From CAYMMX01 sp964391675 (GTDB taxonomy: Bacteria > Cyanobacteriota > Vampirovibrionia > Gastranaerophilales > Gastranaerophilaceae), in assembly GCA_964391675.1 (NCBI GenBank), contig CAYMMX010000001.1, positions 372,001 to 436,000 on the forward strand: a stretch of DNA of 64,000 bases, read 5' to 3'. Under the pieces are notes generated by a model that was not told where the DNA came from, did not search any database, and worked only from the letters and a program-made list of their open reading frames with translations. Below, one piece after another: positions 52,415 through 61,259 of the stretch (position 1 is the stretch's first letter; every line of letters starts with the position of its first letter). The translations under genes were made by a program, and so were the position numbers.

Positions 52415-52756
52415 TTATTCGCTTATTGTGCTTACCATTTTTTCTGCAACATCTTTATTTACGATAAGCGTTGTAATCATTGCTATAATCGTAGATGGAA
52501 TAAGAATTTTTGCAAAGGCATTATTGCCTAAGGCTTTTTTTACATTTTTATTTATTAATACTGTCAGTGGTAATAAAGGAACTGAAAACATTATTAATGC
52601 ACTATTTATATTTCTTTTTTTCTTTAATGCGTTAAATTGGTCTGCCTGTTCGATGGGTAAAGTTTTCTTTACAATTTTGCCATTATAATCAAAACCCTGA
52701 ACGGTTTTCGTTCTGGGATTATGAATATTTTGAAGCTTTGTAATATTATTGTCCAT
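52415..52756 (-). CDS. Hypothetical membrane protein, 113 aa
   Basis: An unrecognised protein with a polar N-terminal 55 residues (NITKLQNIHNPRTKTVQGFDYNGK) and two hydrophobic segments (ALIMFSVPLLPLTVLI and ILIPSTIIAMITTLIV). The ATG at 52756 has AAAGG upstream. The N-terminal style (short Asn/Lys segment) resembles other small host proteins here. It stands alone beyond the element and is probably native chromosome. Confidence 0.55.
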   Translation of the reverse strand: MDNNITKLQNIHNPRTKTVQGFDYNGKIVKKTLPIEQADQFNALKKKRNINSALIMFSVPLLPLTVLINKNVKKALGNNAFAKILIPSTIIAMITTLIVNKDVAEKMVSTISE

Positions 52757-52974
52757 AAACACACCTTTACCTATAACATATATAATACAAATTGAGTTTA
52801 ATAATTGTGTCAGTTATGCTGTTTGTTACAAAGTTGTTACGTATAAATACGTTTTGGTTATGTTGCAAAGAAATTGTAAAGTGAGTAGATCAGGCAACGC
52901 CTGAATTATTAAATTCTGCTATCTGACAAAGAATTTCAGCAACATTTTCTGATTAAAAAATTTGGTATAAACGT

Positions 52975-53601
52975 TTAATTCTTTAATAACTCTAAGATAC
53001 AGAAATAATGTAAAACTGCACCGGCTAAAACACATAAATGCCAAAGGGTATGCATAAATTTCCTTTTCGATAAATAAAATATGCTTCCGAGTGTAAAGCA
53101 TAGTCCTCCGCCAAGTAGCAACCATATTGCAGTATGTGAAAATTTTATCCAAATATTATAAGCAAAAAATATTCCTAACCATCCCATTAACAAGTACAAA
53201 CCCGTTGATAAATGTTTAAATTTCAAGGTTATACAAGAAAAAACAATTCCTGTAATTGCTATATACCAAGTCATAGACATTAGCGCAACCGAATGAGGAA
53301 AACTTACAACCATCATCAATATTGGTGTGTAAGTACCAGCAATCATTAAATAAATTGCTGAATGGTCTATTTTTCTTAAAACTCTTTTTGCTTTTTCATG
53401 TGTTATTGCATGATAGCAAGTCGAAGACTGAAACAATATAAACATCATTGCCCCATATACAGCGGTTGTAGCTTTTTGTAGTGGTGTAGTTGAAGTTACG
53501 GCAAGCATAACTATTGCATATATGGCAAACATTGCTCCAATTGCATGAGTAAAGGCATTAGCAAATTCTTCTGCCGGAGTATAATTTTTAGCCTCTTCCA
53601 T
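52975..53601 (-). CDS. Hemolysin III / PAQR-family membrane protein
   Basis: A 208-aa protein with seven transmembrane segments and the family's polar residues: EFANAFTHAIGAMFAIY, SSTCYHAITHEKAKRVLRKIDHSAIYLMIAGTYTPI and a C-terminal MHTLWHLCVLAGAVLHYF. Conserved Ser and three His residues form the putative metal site of PAQR/HlyIII hydrolases. The bacterial role is in membrane lipid homeostasis; haemolysis is not implied. It lies 23 bp downstream of the DEAD-box gene, possibly cotranscribed. Confidence 0.92.
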   Translation of the reverse strand: MEEAKNYTPAEEFANAFTHAIGAMFAIYAIVMLAVTSTTPLQKATTAVYGAMMFILFQSSTCYHAITHEKAKRVLRKIDHSAIYLMIAGTYTPILMMVVSFPHSVALMSMTWYIAITGIVFSCITLKFKHLSTGLYLLMGWLGIFFAYNIWIKFSHTAIWLLLGGGLCFTLGSIFYLSKRKFMHTLWHLCVLAGAVLHYFCILELLKN

Positions 53602-53624
53602 ATTATCCTGCTTTCTTTAAAACT

Positions 53625-55343
53625 CTATCTATTAGATTTAGACTTAGATTTTTTATTAAAGTTGCTGAAAAATTTTGTCATTTCCGAGCCCTTGTTTGAA
53701 ACTTTATTCTTACTTATATTAAAGGCTTTATCAGTTGGTTTCTTTTTTTTATTTTTATCTTCTCTAACAGATATAATTATATCATTAACAGAAATAGATT
53801 CATCAGATTTTTTCTTATTTCTTTTATCAAATTTCCTTGACTGAAAATCATTGTTAGGTCTATTATTTTTTCTTTGTTTTCTATCGTTGAAATTTCTTTT
53901 ACCTTGTCTTCTATTGCCAGTATTGTAATTACTCTCTTCTTGAGGTATTCCAAAGATTATATCCTTGTTTATTTTTTTGCCTTCTTTTGACATATAAAAT
54001 TTTAATAAAGCTGAAGCAATATCAACAGCATCCACGCCGTCATTAATCATTGCCTGAATATTTTCTCTGTATTCTGAAAGATCATCTTCATTAATAATAG
54101 ATTTAATTTTATTTTTAAAATTAGATACTCTTGCAATTTGGATTTCTTCAAATTGTGGAATGTCTTTTTTATAAATTTGAATGCCATTTGCACGTTCAAT
54201 TCTTCTTAAAGATTGCACTTGTTTCTTTGATACGAAAGTAAAGGATATTCCAGATGATCCTGCTCTACCTGTTCTACCTATTCTATGAATATAATCTTCA
54301 TCATCTCTTGGTAAATCATAATTGAACACAGCTTCAATATTTTTTACATCAATTCCTCTACCTGCAACATCAGTTGCAACAAGAATTTTTACACTGCCGT
54401 TTCTAAATCCGCGCATAACTTTTTCACGCTGTGCCTGATTCATGTCTCCATGGATAGCATCAGAGAAATAACCTTTAGTTTTTAAAATTTCAACGACCTT
54501 ATCAACATTACTTTTTGTATTGCAGAAAATAAGAGCTAAATTAATGTTGTGTAAGTGTAAAAGCCTTGTTATAAGTTCAATCTTATCTTTTTCGATAACT
54601 TCAAAATACTGCTGTTCGATATCAGGTGTGTTCAAAAGATTATCTGTTACATCAACTATATTGGGACTTTTTTGGAATTTTTTTGTAAGTTCCATAATAT
54701 CTTTTGCCATAGTTGCTGAAAATAAAATTGTTTGACGATTAATTGGTGTTTCATCAAGTATTGTATAAATATCTTCTCTAAAACCCATATCAAGCATTTC
54801 ATCTGCTTCATCAAGTACAACTGTGTGTGCAAGATTTAATTTTATTGAACCACGTCTCAGGTGGTCCATTAACCTGCCAGGAGTGGCAACTATAATTTGA
54901 GGTTCTTTTTTTAAGGCACTAAGCTGTTTTTCGATATTTTGTCCCCCGTAAACAGAGACAACGGAAAGATTTTCATAATATTTTGTAAGTTTTTCAAATT
55001 CTCTGTGAACTTGAATAGCAAGCTCTCTTGTAGGACATAAAACAAGTGCCTGAATTGATTTATTTTCAAAATCTAAATCAAGTTTTTCGATTATAGGAAT
55101 TGCAAATGCTGCGGTTTTTCCACTTCCTGTAGGCGCTTTTGCAATAATATCATTTCCTGATAAAACTTGAGGGATAGCTTCTTTTTGAATAGATGACGGA
55201 TCGATAAAGTTCATATCAGAAAGAGCTTTTAAGATGTTATCTGATAAACCTAGCTCGCTAAAACCTTGAGCAATAACAGGAATATCGTTAGTCAAAGTAA
55301 TTTCAGATGTCATAGCATCTTGTGGGGTAGTTAATGTTGTCAT
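53625..55343 (-). CDS. DEAD-box RNA helicase
   Basis: A 572-aa CshA/DeaD-type helicase. The Q-motif FSELGLSDNILKAL is followed by motif I APTGSGKT, VLDEAD, FSATMA and HRIGRTGRAG. After the two RecA-like domains comes a linker and a basic tail rich in Arg, Asn and Lys (RRQGKRNFNDRKQRKNN) for RNA binding. It unwinds structured RNA in ribosome assembly and mRNA decay, often cold-induced. The ATG at 55343 was chosen over a longer frame. The 5' region is long and AT-rich. Confidence 0.93.
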   Translation of the reverse strand: MTTLTTPQDAMTSEITLTNDIPVIAQGFSELGLSDNILKALSDMNFIDPSSIQKEAIPQVLSGNDIIAKAPTGSGKTAAFAIPIIEKLDLDFENKSIQALVLCPTRELAIQVHREFEKLTKYYENLSVVSVYGGQNIEKQLSALKKEPQIIVATPGRLMDHLRRGSIKLNLAHTVVLDEADEMLDMGFREDIYTILDETPINRQTILFSATMAKDIMELTKKFQKSPNIVDVTDNLLNTPDIEQQYFEVIEKDKIELITRLLHLHNINLALIFCNTKSNVDKVVEILKTKGYFSDAIHGDMNQAQREKVMRGFRNGSVKILVATDVAGRGIDVKNIEAVFNYDLPRDDEDYIHRIGRTGRAGSSGISFTFVSKKQVQSLRRIERANGIQIYKKDIPQFEEIQIARVSNFKNKIKSIINEDDLSEYRENIQAMINDGVDAVDIASALLKFYMSKEGKKINKDIIFGIPQEESNYNTGNRRQGKRNFNDRKQRKNNRPNNDFQSRKFDKRNKKKSDESISVNDIIISVREDKNKKKKPTDKAFNISKNKVSNKGSEMTKFFSNFNKKSKSKSNR

Positions 55344-55878
55344 AATTTTCTTTCTTTTTGGTAAAATGCTCTTGTACAACTAAAATGTAAGAGAGCATAA
55401 GAAAATTACATTAAAGGAAACTTATTGGGGTCTGTATATTATTACTTTAACATGAAAGAAATATTAATATTATATTATTAATTGATTATTACGTTTCAAT
55501 AAGTTAATTGTTAACTTATTATCACTTTTAAAGTTTAAATTAAGGTATAAAAGATAGTGCTGAAATTGGCGGATAAATTATTATATCAAAAAAAGAGAGT
55601 GAAATTTTGCAGTTTGCAGTTTTGTAAAAATATAAAGACAAAAATCTTAAGGTTGATAAATTCAGCTCCATAGTTTATACTGAAAAAGTAAGCAAAAGGT
55701 AATTGATGGATATTGTAAGATAATCTTAAAGTAAGTTCTTAACCGAACGTTTCTACAGACAAATGATTTTGCCTGCGATTTACTTTTAAATTTTTACAGA
55801 TTATCAGACAATAAAATAACCGAAATTTTGTGCTGTTTTTCTGTAAAATCAAGATTATTACAACAAAGGAGAAAAACA
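55344..55878. other. AT-rich intergenic region between DEAD-box helicase and SAM methyltransferase
   Basis: About 535 bp with no credible gene. It probably holds the helicase promoter and a long leader, as is usual for such genes, and GTTAATTGTTAAC-like palindromes near 55505. No riboswitch or terminator is recognisable. Confidence 0.4.
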
Positions 55879-56607
55879 ATGGAATTTATAAAAAGCAATA
55901 AATATGACAAAAAATTCGTCAATAAAAATTTAATGGGTCCAAACAGCATGAAAATGCTTGAGGAACTTCTACAATCCGTCAAACTCGAAAAAGGGATGCG
56001 GGTTTTGGATTTAGGCTGCGGGAAAGGCTTAACTTCAATCTTACTCGCCAAAGAATTCAGTGTCCAAGTTTTTGCAACCGATTTATGGATTGATGCAACC
56101 CAAAATTACAAGACCTTTAAATCAATGGGCTTGGAAAACCAAATTATTCCGATACACGCAGATGCAGCGGATTTGCCTTATGCGGATGACTACTTTGATG
56201 CGATTGTAAGCATAGATTCATACCATTACTTCGGAATCAAGCCTGATTATATGGATAAATTAGCACCGCTTGTCAAAAAAGGCGGAACGATTGCGTTAGC
56301 GTTTCCGGGAGTAAAACAAGAACTCAACGGCATACTTCCTGACGAAATGATGTTATCTTGGGCAAAAGTTAAAGACGAAATTTTAAAAACTTTTCATTCT
56401 ATACCTTGGTGGAAAGAGCTTTTGAGTAAATCCGACGAAATAGAAATCGAATCAATTCATGAAATGCAGGGTTTTGAAGAATGCTGGAAAGATTGGCTTG
56501 CCTGCGATAATGAATACGTTGAATATTCTGCAAATGACAGGCTTTCAATGGAAGCAGGAGCAGATAAATTTATGAACCTTATCGCAATAATAGTTAAACG
56601 AAAATAA
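55879..56607 (+). CDS. Class I SAM-dependent methyltransferase
   Basis: A 242-aa protein with motif I VLDLGCGKGLTSILLA (residues 50-65), acidic FATDLW and DAIVSIDSYHYFG. This is the Ubi/Coq5-type Rossmann methyltransferase layout. Substrate not readable. Its codons are clearly richer in GC than those of its neighbours (for example GGC TGC GGG AAA GGC), a sign of transfer. AAAGGAG lies nine bases before the ATG at 55879. Confidence 0.88.
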   Translation: MEFIKSNKYDKKFVNKNLMGPNSMKMLEELLQSVKLEKGMRVLDLGCGKGLTSILLAKEFSVQVFATDLWIDATQNYKTFKSMGLENQIIPIHADAADLPYADDYFDAIVSIDSYHYFGIKPDYMDKLAPLVKKGGTIALAFPGVKQELNGILPDEMMLSWAKVKDEILKTFHSIPWWKELLSKSDEIEIESIHEMQGFEECWKDWLACDNEYVEYSANDRLSMEAGADKFMNLIAIIVKRK

Positions 56608-56755
56608 TAACTAATGTTTTTGTAATTAGACACTAATAACAAGATAAAAATGTCATAGAGATGGAGTTTTGAAAATAATAAATTTACCATATTTTTAATT
56701 TTTGTATTATTGTAATTCATAAATTTTTATTAAGATTTGAATTATTTGAGCTTAT

Positions 56756-57009
56756 TTACTTGAATATATTTAAATCAAATCCTTTTCCATCTTTTTGCCT
56801 TTGTAATCTAGGTATGATATAAAGTTGAAAATTCACAATTGAATATTTAAAAGAGACTATTTGCCTTCCGGATTTGTCAATAAGTCCCCATTTATTATTG
56901 AGGCATACAGGAATTAAATATTTATTTGGCTTTTGAAGATTAAGATAACCATTGTAACCGATGCCGAAAATAAGTATTGTAAATATTGTCAAAAGAATTT
57001 TTTTACCAT
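56756..57009 (-). pseudogene. WG-repeat protein, frameshifted in an A tract
   Basis: The frame PVCLNNKWGLIDKSGRQIVSFKY is a WG beta-repeat. The proper start appears to be ATG at 57009, behind GGAG, reading MVKK; seven A residues then break the frame, and one more A would continue into ILLTIFTILIFGIGYNGYLN, a signal-anchor. As read, translation stops after six codons. Only one WG repeat is left, whereas relatives have several, so it is probably a decaying remnant, or uses slippage at the A tract. Confidence 0.55.
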
Positions 57010-57022
57010 TTCAAGTACTCCA

Positions 57023-57655
57023 TTATAGCTCAATAATAAAAGACAGAGAAAAAGCACCATAATCACTAGTCGATTCAACGCCTTTTATAGGTTTCTCTTC
57101 AGGGAAAGTCTCCTTTTTTAATTTTATTTTATAACCATCAATTACCCACTCGCCGAAAGTTTTTGCCTGCATTGCTTTTTTCATCTGAGGTGTTAAGTGC
57201 TTACCGGTTACTTTATACATCAAATAATCTGAATATTTTATGAATTCGCCAACAGCATTTGAGCTAAAACTTATATCATTAACATTTAAGTCTAATTCAA
57301 CAGCCTTTGCAACGTATTTATCACCAAAAACAGAGTAAGAAAGATTATTTAAAAACCTATCAGGATCCCTTGTTTCTAAAATAAATTTGTCAGAATCAGC
57401 CTCGTATTTTCCCCAATGGCCAGGCATATCCGTGTTTTCATAATCTCTTGTCGGCATATCTAAGTCGTTGAGAAAATTACAGGCCTGATTTGGAGTTATA
57501 ATACGTTTTTTAACAGCTTTAACCAAGTTATTAGCTGACTTGAAACTTTTCAAAGCGGCTACTTTTATTGGCCCAGCATTAAGAGCAAATATCGCTGCCG
57601 CCACGATAACAATGATTATTATTAGAGTTGTAAACTTTTTTTGTAAATTAGTCAT
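57023..57655 (-). CDS. Hypothetical membrane-anchored protein, 210 aa
   Basis: An N-terminal anchor (FTTLIIIIVIVAAAIFAL, residues 8-25) is followed by a soluble extracytoplasmic domain with mixed alpha/beta sequence (YMPTRDYENTDMPGHWGKYEADS-like region, DPDRFLNNLSYSVFGDKYVAKAVELDLNVND). No family is recognised. A ribosome site AAAGGAG lies before the ATG at 57655. It is 13 bp upstream of the WG-repeat remnant on the same strand. Confidence 0.65.
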   Translation of the reverse strand: MTNLQKKFTTLIIIIVIVAAAIFALNAGPIKVAALKSFKSANNLVKAVKKRIITPNQACNFLNDLDMPTRDYENTDMPGHWGKYEADSDKFILETRDPDRFLNNLSYSVFGDKYVAKAVELDLNVNDISFSSNAVGEFIKYSDYLMYKVTGKHLTPQMKKAMQAKTFGEWVIDGYKIKLKKETFPEEKPIKGVESTSDYGAFSLSFIIEL

Positions 57656-57722
57656 GTATTCTACTCCTTTTTTGTTATTATAACAGATTACCAGATTTAT
57701 GTGATTGTAAACTTAATTTATT

Positions 57723-57752
57723 TTGATTTCCTAACGATTTTTATGCTAAAAT
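57723..57752 (+). promoter_or_regulatory. Promoter of the STAS/SpoIIE operon
   Basis: TTGATT (57723-57728), 18 bp, TAAAAT (57747-57752), about 43 bp before the STAS-gene ATG, which has AGGAG upstream. Confidence 0.5.
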
Positions 57753-57794
57753 GCAAATAAAAATTGAAAAATTGGAAGCTATAGGAGTTGAAAA

Positions 57795-58103
57795 ATGGAA
57801 ATAACAACAGAATGTCTCGAATCTCAATTGTTGGTAAAAGCAAAAGGTCGAATTGATACAATTACAGCTACTGAGTACGGAACAACAATAAATGATTGTT
57901 TGGATGATAGTGTCGCAGAAATTAAAGAATTAGTTCTTGATTTTTCACAAATTGATTATATTTCAAGTATTGGACTTAGAGTAATATTAGAACTCCAAAA
58001 AAGAATGAGCAATCAAGGTTCTATGAAGCTCATAAATGTAATACCTTCTGTTATGGACGTATTTACAATGACAGGATTTACCAATATTTTAACAATAGAA
58101 TAG
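57795..58103 (+). CDS. STAS-domain anti-sigma-factor antagonist
   Basis: A 102-aa SpoIIAA/RsbV-type protein. LVLDFSQIDYISSIGLRVILELQKRM holds the phosphorylatable Ser in the SSIGLR loop. In partner switching it binds an anti-sigma kinase when unphosphorylated. It lies 9 bp upstream of the SpoIIE/HATPase protein, which supplies both phosphatase and kinase-like domains, so the two form a compact switch. Confidence 0.93.
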   Translation: MEITTECLESQLLVKAKGRIDTITATEYGTTINDCLDDSVAEIKELVLDFSQIDYISSIGLRVILELQKRMSNQGSMKLINVIPSVMDVFTMTGFTNILTIE

Positions 58104-58112
58104 GATTTAATC

Positions 58113-60362
58113 TTGCAAAAAATATTTCTTAAATGGCTATTTTTACTAGTATTTTCAGCATTTATATTAACATTTGCAACATCTTATTTGATTCAGACTC
58201 ATCAATCTCAGAAAGTTGGGTTGGGGCTGATAGAATTAAAAATTACTGATGTAAAAAATCAATTAGATGTTAATCAGGATAATTTAAAAAAAATAAAACA
58301 ACAAACATATTCTGATGCACTGCTTAAAGCTAAATTTTTTGCAAAAATGGTTTATTATAACCCTAAGATTCTCGCAAGCCAAGCAGAACTGGAAAAAGTA
58401 AAAGAATTTTTGGATGTTGATGAAGTACATGTCTCAAATTCAAAAGGTATTTTAATTGCATCAATACCTCAAAAATATAAAGGTTTTGATATGGCCTCAT
58501 CCGAACAAACCAAACCTTTTATGGCAGCAATAACAAATCCAAACTTTTCACTTGTACAAGATCCTATGCAACGAGGGGCTAAAGACGGGATTTTTCAATA
58601 CGCAGGTGTCGCAAGAATCTCAATTCCGGGTATCATTGAAATAGGCTTTAAGCCTCAAAGACTTGAAGAAGCAATGAAGCTTGCAGATATAAGAACAATT
58701 TCCAAAGGGTTTAGAATAGGTAAATCAGGCAGTATAATTATCATAAGTAACGATAAAATTATTTCTTCAGGTATAACCAATGTCGAGCAATTAAAAGATA
58801 TTGAAGAAGATATAATAAAATATTCAAAGACGATTAATAAGCCTTTTAAAGTAAATATTCAAGGCGTAAAATATGTTTGTTTATCTGACATTGAAAACAA
58901 TTACACAATAGTCGGCATTTTGCCTGAAAGCGAAATGTACCTGAGTAGAAATTCTGTTGTAAGCGCTTTAATAGTTGTTAATTTCATTTTGTTTGCTGTA
59001 ATTTTCTTCTTGATTTTTGTTTTACTTCAAAAAGTTGTTATATCTGGAATTTATAAGGTGAATAACTCCTTGAGTAAAATCACAGAGGGTGACTTAGACG
59101 AAAAAATTGATGTTAAAAATTCAGAAGAATTTGAGATGCTCTCTGAAGGGATAAATATGACAGTTGATGCACTTAAACAAGCAATTGAAGCTGAAGCAAA
59201 AAGATTGGATGCAGAACTTGAACTTGCAAAATCTATTCAGCATTCAGCCCTACCTAATGTTTTTCCGCCATATCCTGAACATGACGAGTTTGAAATATAT
59301 GCGACTATGGATACTGCAAAAGAAGTAGGCGGGGACTTCTATGACTTTTTCTTTATTGATCCGAATCATTTTGCATTTTTGGTTGCAGATGTTTCAGGCA
59401 AAGGTATTCCTGCTGCTTTATTTATGATGACTTCAAAAACTATCATTAAAAACTTGGCAAAAACAGGTTTAACTCCTGAAGAAGCAATTACAAAGGCTAA
59501 TAAACAAATATGCAAAACAAACAAACAAGGTTTTTTTGTAACACTATTCCTATGCGTGCTCGAACTTTCCACGGGAAAAATGGTTTGTGTTAATGCTGGG
59601 CACAATCCTCCTTTAATTAAACGAGCAAAAGGCGAATTTGAATATTTTCCATGCAAACCAAATTTGGTTGTAGGTGTAATGAACGGAATTGAATATTCAA
59701 GCTGTGAAGTTCAACTTGATTCAAACGACAGCATTTTCTTGTACACGGATGGAATAACAGAAGCCCAAAATGAAGCTCAAGAGTTATACGGAGAGAAAAG
59801 ATTAATCGATAAATTAAATTCAATAGCTAATGCTGATATTAGCGTAGAAACTATTTTGAAAGAAATAAAATTTGATGTTGATACATTTGCTGATGAGGAG
59901 CCTCAAGCCGATGATATAACTATGCTCGCTTTTAATTATAAAGGTTTTGTGAACAATGACAGTATATTGCTTGAAGCTAATATTGATAATTACGCAAAAT
60001 TGATTGATTGGCTAGATAAAAAATGTGATGAAGCAGAAATTGGAAACTCTTATAAAACTAAATTAAATATTGCCGTTGAAGAAATATTTGCAAATGTTGC
60101 AAATTATGCTTATCCAACAAATGAAGGTAATGTTAAGGTCATTTTTAAAATTACAGATAAAAATCAAATTGAAATGAAATTTATTGACACAGGGACGCCA
60201 TATAATCCATTGGAAAAAGTAGACCCTGATATCACACTAAGTCTAGAAGACAGACCAATAGGCGGCTTAGGGATTTTTATGGTGAAAAATTATATGGATG
60301 AAATCAATTATACATATGAAGATGGTAATAATATTTTAACAATTAAAATGATTATTCAATAA
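58113..60362 (+). CDS. Membrane sensor PP2C phosphatase with C-terminal HATPase (RsbU-RsbW fusion)
   Basis: A 749-aa protein. A transmembrane helix (10-27) precedes an extracytoplasmic Cache-like sensor (30-290), a second helix (295-315), HAMP (SLSKITEGDLDEKIDVKN), a coiled coil, then a SpoIIE phosphatase domain (EVGGDFYDFF, VADVSGKGIPAALFM, ADDITML). The last 130 residues are an anti-sigma HATPase (LNIAVEEIFANVANYA, GGLGIFMVKNYMDE). It combines dephosphorylation of the STAS partner with its rephosphorylation or binding. The start is TTG with GGAT upstream. No sigma factor is adjacent, so the output may be non-transcriptional. Confidence 0.88.
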   Translation: MQKIFLKWLFLLVFSAFILTFATSYLIQTHQSQKVGLGLIELKITDVKNQLDVNQDNLKKIKQQTYSDALLKAKFFAKMVYYNPKILASQAELEKVKEFLDVDEVHVSNSKGILIASIPQKYKGFDMASSEQTKPFMAAITNPNFSLVQDPMQRGAKDGIFQYAGVARISIPGIIEIGFKPQRLEEAMKLADIRTISKGFRIGKSGSIIIISNDKIISSGITNVEQLKDIEEDIIKYSKTINKPFKVNIQGVKYVCLSDIENNYTIVGILPESEMYLSRNSVVSALIVVNFILFAVIFFLIFVLLQKVVISGIYKVNNSLSKITEGDLDEKIDVKNSEEFEMLSEGINMTVDALKQAIEAEAKRLDAELELAKSIQHSALPNVFPPYPEHDEFEIYATMDTAKEVGGDFYDFFFIDPNHFAFLVADVSGKGIPAALFMMTSKTIIKNLAKTGLTPEEAITKANKQICKTNKQGFFVTLFLCVLELSTGKMVCVNAGHNPPLIKRAKGEFEYFPCKPNLVVGVMNGIEYSSCEVQLDSNDSIFLYTDGITEAQNEAQELYGEKRLIDKLNSIANADISVETILKEIKFDVDTFADEEPQADDITMLAFNYKGFVNNDSILLEANIDNYAKLIDWLDKKCDEAEIGNSYKTKLNIAVEEIFANVANYAYPTNEGNVKVIFKITDKNQIEMKFIDTGTPYNPLEKVDPDITLSLEDRPIGGLGIFMVKNYMDEINYTYEDGNNILTIKMIIQ

Positions 60363-60477
60363 TTGATTAGATTTTAGTTCTTTTAAATTTCTAATACGAG
60401 CATTGTCCTGACTCAGTATAAATAAATGATCTTAAAGCCTCAATCGGATGAAGATAAAAGAAATCCTTTAAAAACAG
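60363..60477. other. Short AT-rich gap
   Basis: No gene or clear terminator seen between the SpoIIE gene and the convergent remnant. Confidence 0.3.
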
Positions 60478-60833
60478 TTATCTGGAAATAAATGTACTGT
60501 ATTCGTGCTTCATAACCGTTACTTCCGGGTATTTATCTTTACCCAAAACCTCTTCTATAGAAAGATTATGCCAACAAAAATTTTCTACTTCTTTGAACTT
60601 TTGACTCAAGAATTCTGAGTGACAATATAAACCTGTTACAAGCCTGTTTTGCAAATATTCATCTGCATATGAAGAAAATCTGCCTACGATAGGATTAGAC
60701 ATACCGGCATCAACACATAAAACCCCCATAGCTGAAGGGAAAAGAGCTTTTAAACCTAAATCACTAAATTGAAAAAAGTTCCATGGTCTCCCTGTTTCAC
60801 TTGCACTGTGAGGGTGTAGTTTTCAAAGCAAAA
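60478..60833 (-). pseudogene. Truncated unknown gene, 3' fragment
   Basis: The minus frame is open from a TGA near 60836 to 60478. It reads coherently (KLHPHSASETGRPWNFFQFSDLGLKALFPSAMGVLCVDAG and on to TVMKHEYSTFISR), but no start codon occurs before an internal ATG at 60729. An 83-aa product from that ATG would begin mid-domain. The coding-like texture suggests a 5'-deleted gene, perhaps broken by rearrangement next to tRNA-Arg. Family unknown. Confidence 0.4.
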
Positions 60834-60838
60834 TATAT

Positions 60839-60885
60839 AATTATTACAAAAAAACTCCATATCATTGGAGCTCTTTTGTAATAAT

Positions 60886-60886
<1 letters not shown>
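60839..60886 (-). terminator. Terminator of tRNA-Arg
   Basis: On the minus strand CTCCA-ATGATA-TGGAG followed by seven T residues forms an intrinsic terminator right after the tRNA. An outer 13-bp perfect inverted repeat (AATTATTACAAAA / TTTTGTAATAATT) extends the stem. Confidence 0.85.
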
Positions 60887-60959
<73 letters not shown>

Positions 60960-60960
60960 A

Positions 60961-61195
60961 TTTTATTTAATTTTGATTTTGTCTCGTCTCATCTGGATAG
61001 AACGTTTATAATTTTACTCTTGTTGAACTTTTACTTCGTAAAAGATTCAACAGGCCAGCTGAGCTACGGGCGCATTTTTATTTAATTTTAATTTTCATTT
61101 TACCTCGTCTCATCTGGATAGAGCGTTTATAATTTTACTCTTGCTGAATTTTTACTTCGTAAAAGGTTCAACAGGCCAGCTGGGCTACGGGTGCG
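60961..61195 (-). repeat. Two tandem fold-back repeats derived from the tRNA-Arg 5' end
   Basis: Units 60961-61074 and 61075-61195 each end in a copy of the tRNA 5' terminal 20 bases (61055-61074 exact; 61176-61195 with three changes). Each also has an inverted, partial copy of the D-arm region (CATCTGGATAGA or CATCTGGATAGAGCGTTT) at its other end, and a stable central hairpin GTTGAAC-TTTTAC/GTAAAAG-TTCAAC (61022-61051 in unit 1). Outer arms can pair, so each unit is a long imperfect hairpin. No protein. Confidence 0.75.
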
Positions 61196-61259
61196 TTTAT
61201 ATTTAGATTCTTATGTATAGTTTATCAAATCAAATTTTTAAATCAAGTTAAATATACTA

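Noticed and set aside
52890..52904. TCAGGC-AAC-GCCTGA hairpin as a terminator
   Set aside because: Only a 6-bp stem, and no T run on either strand.
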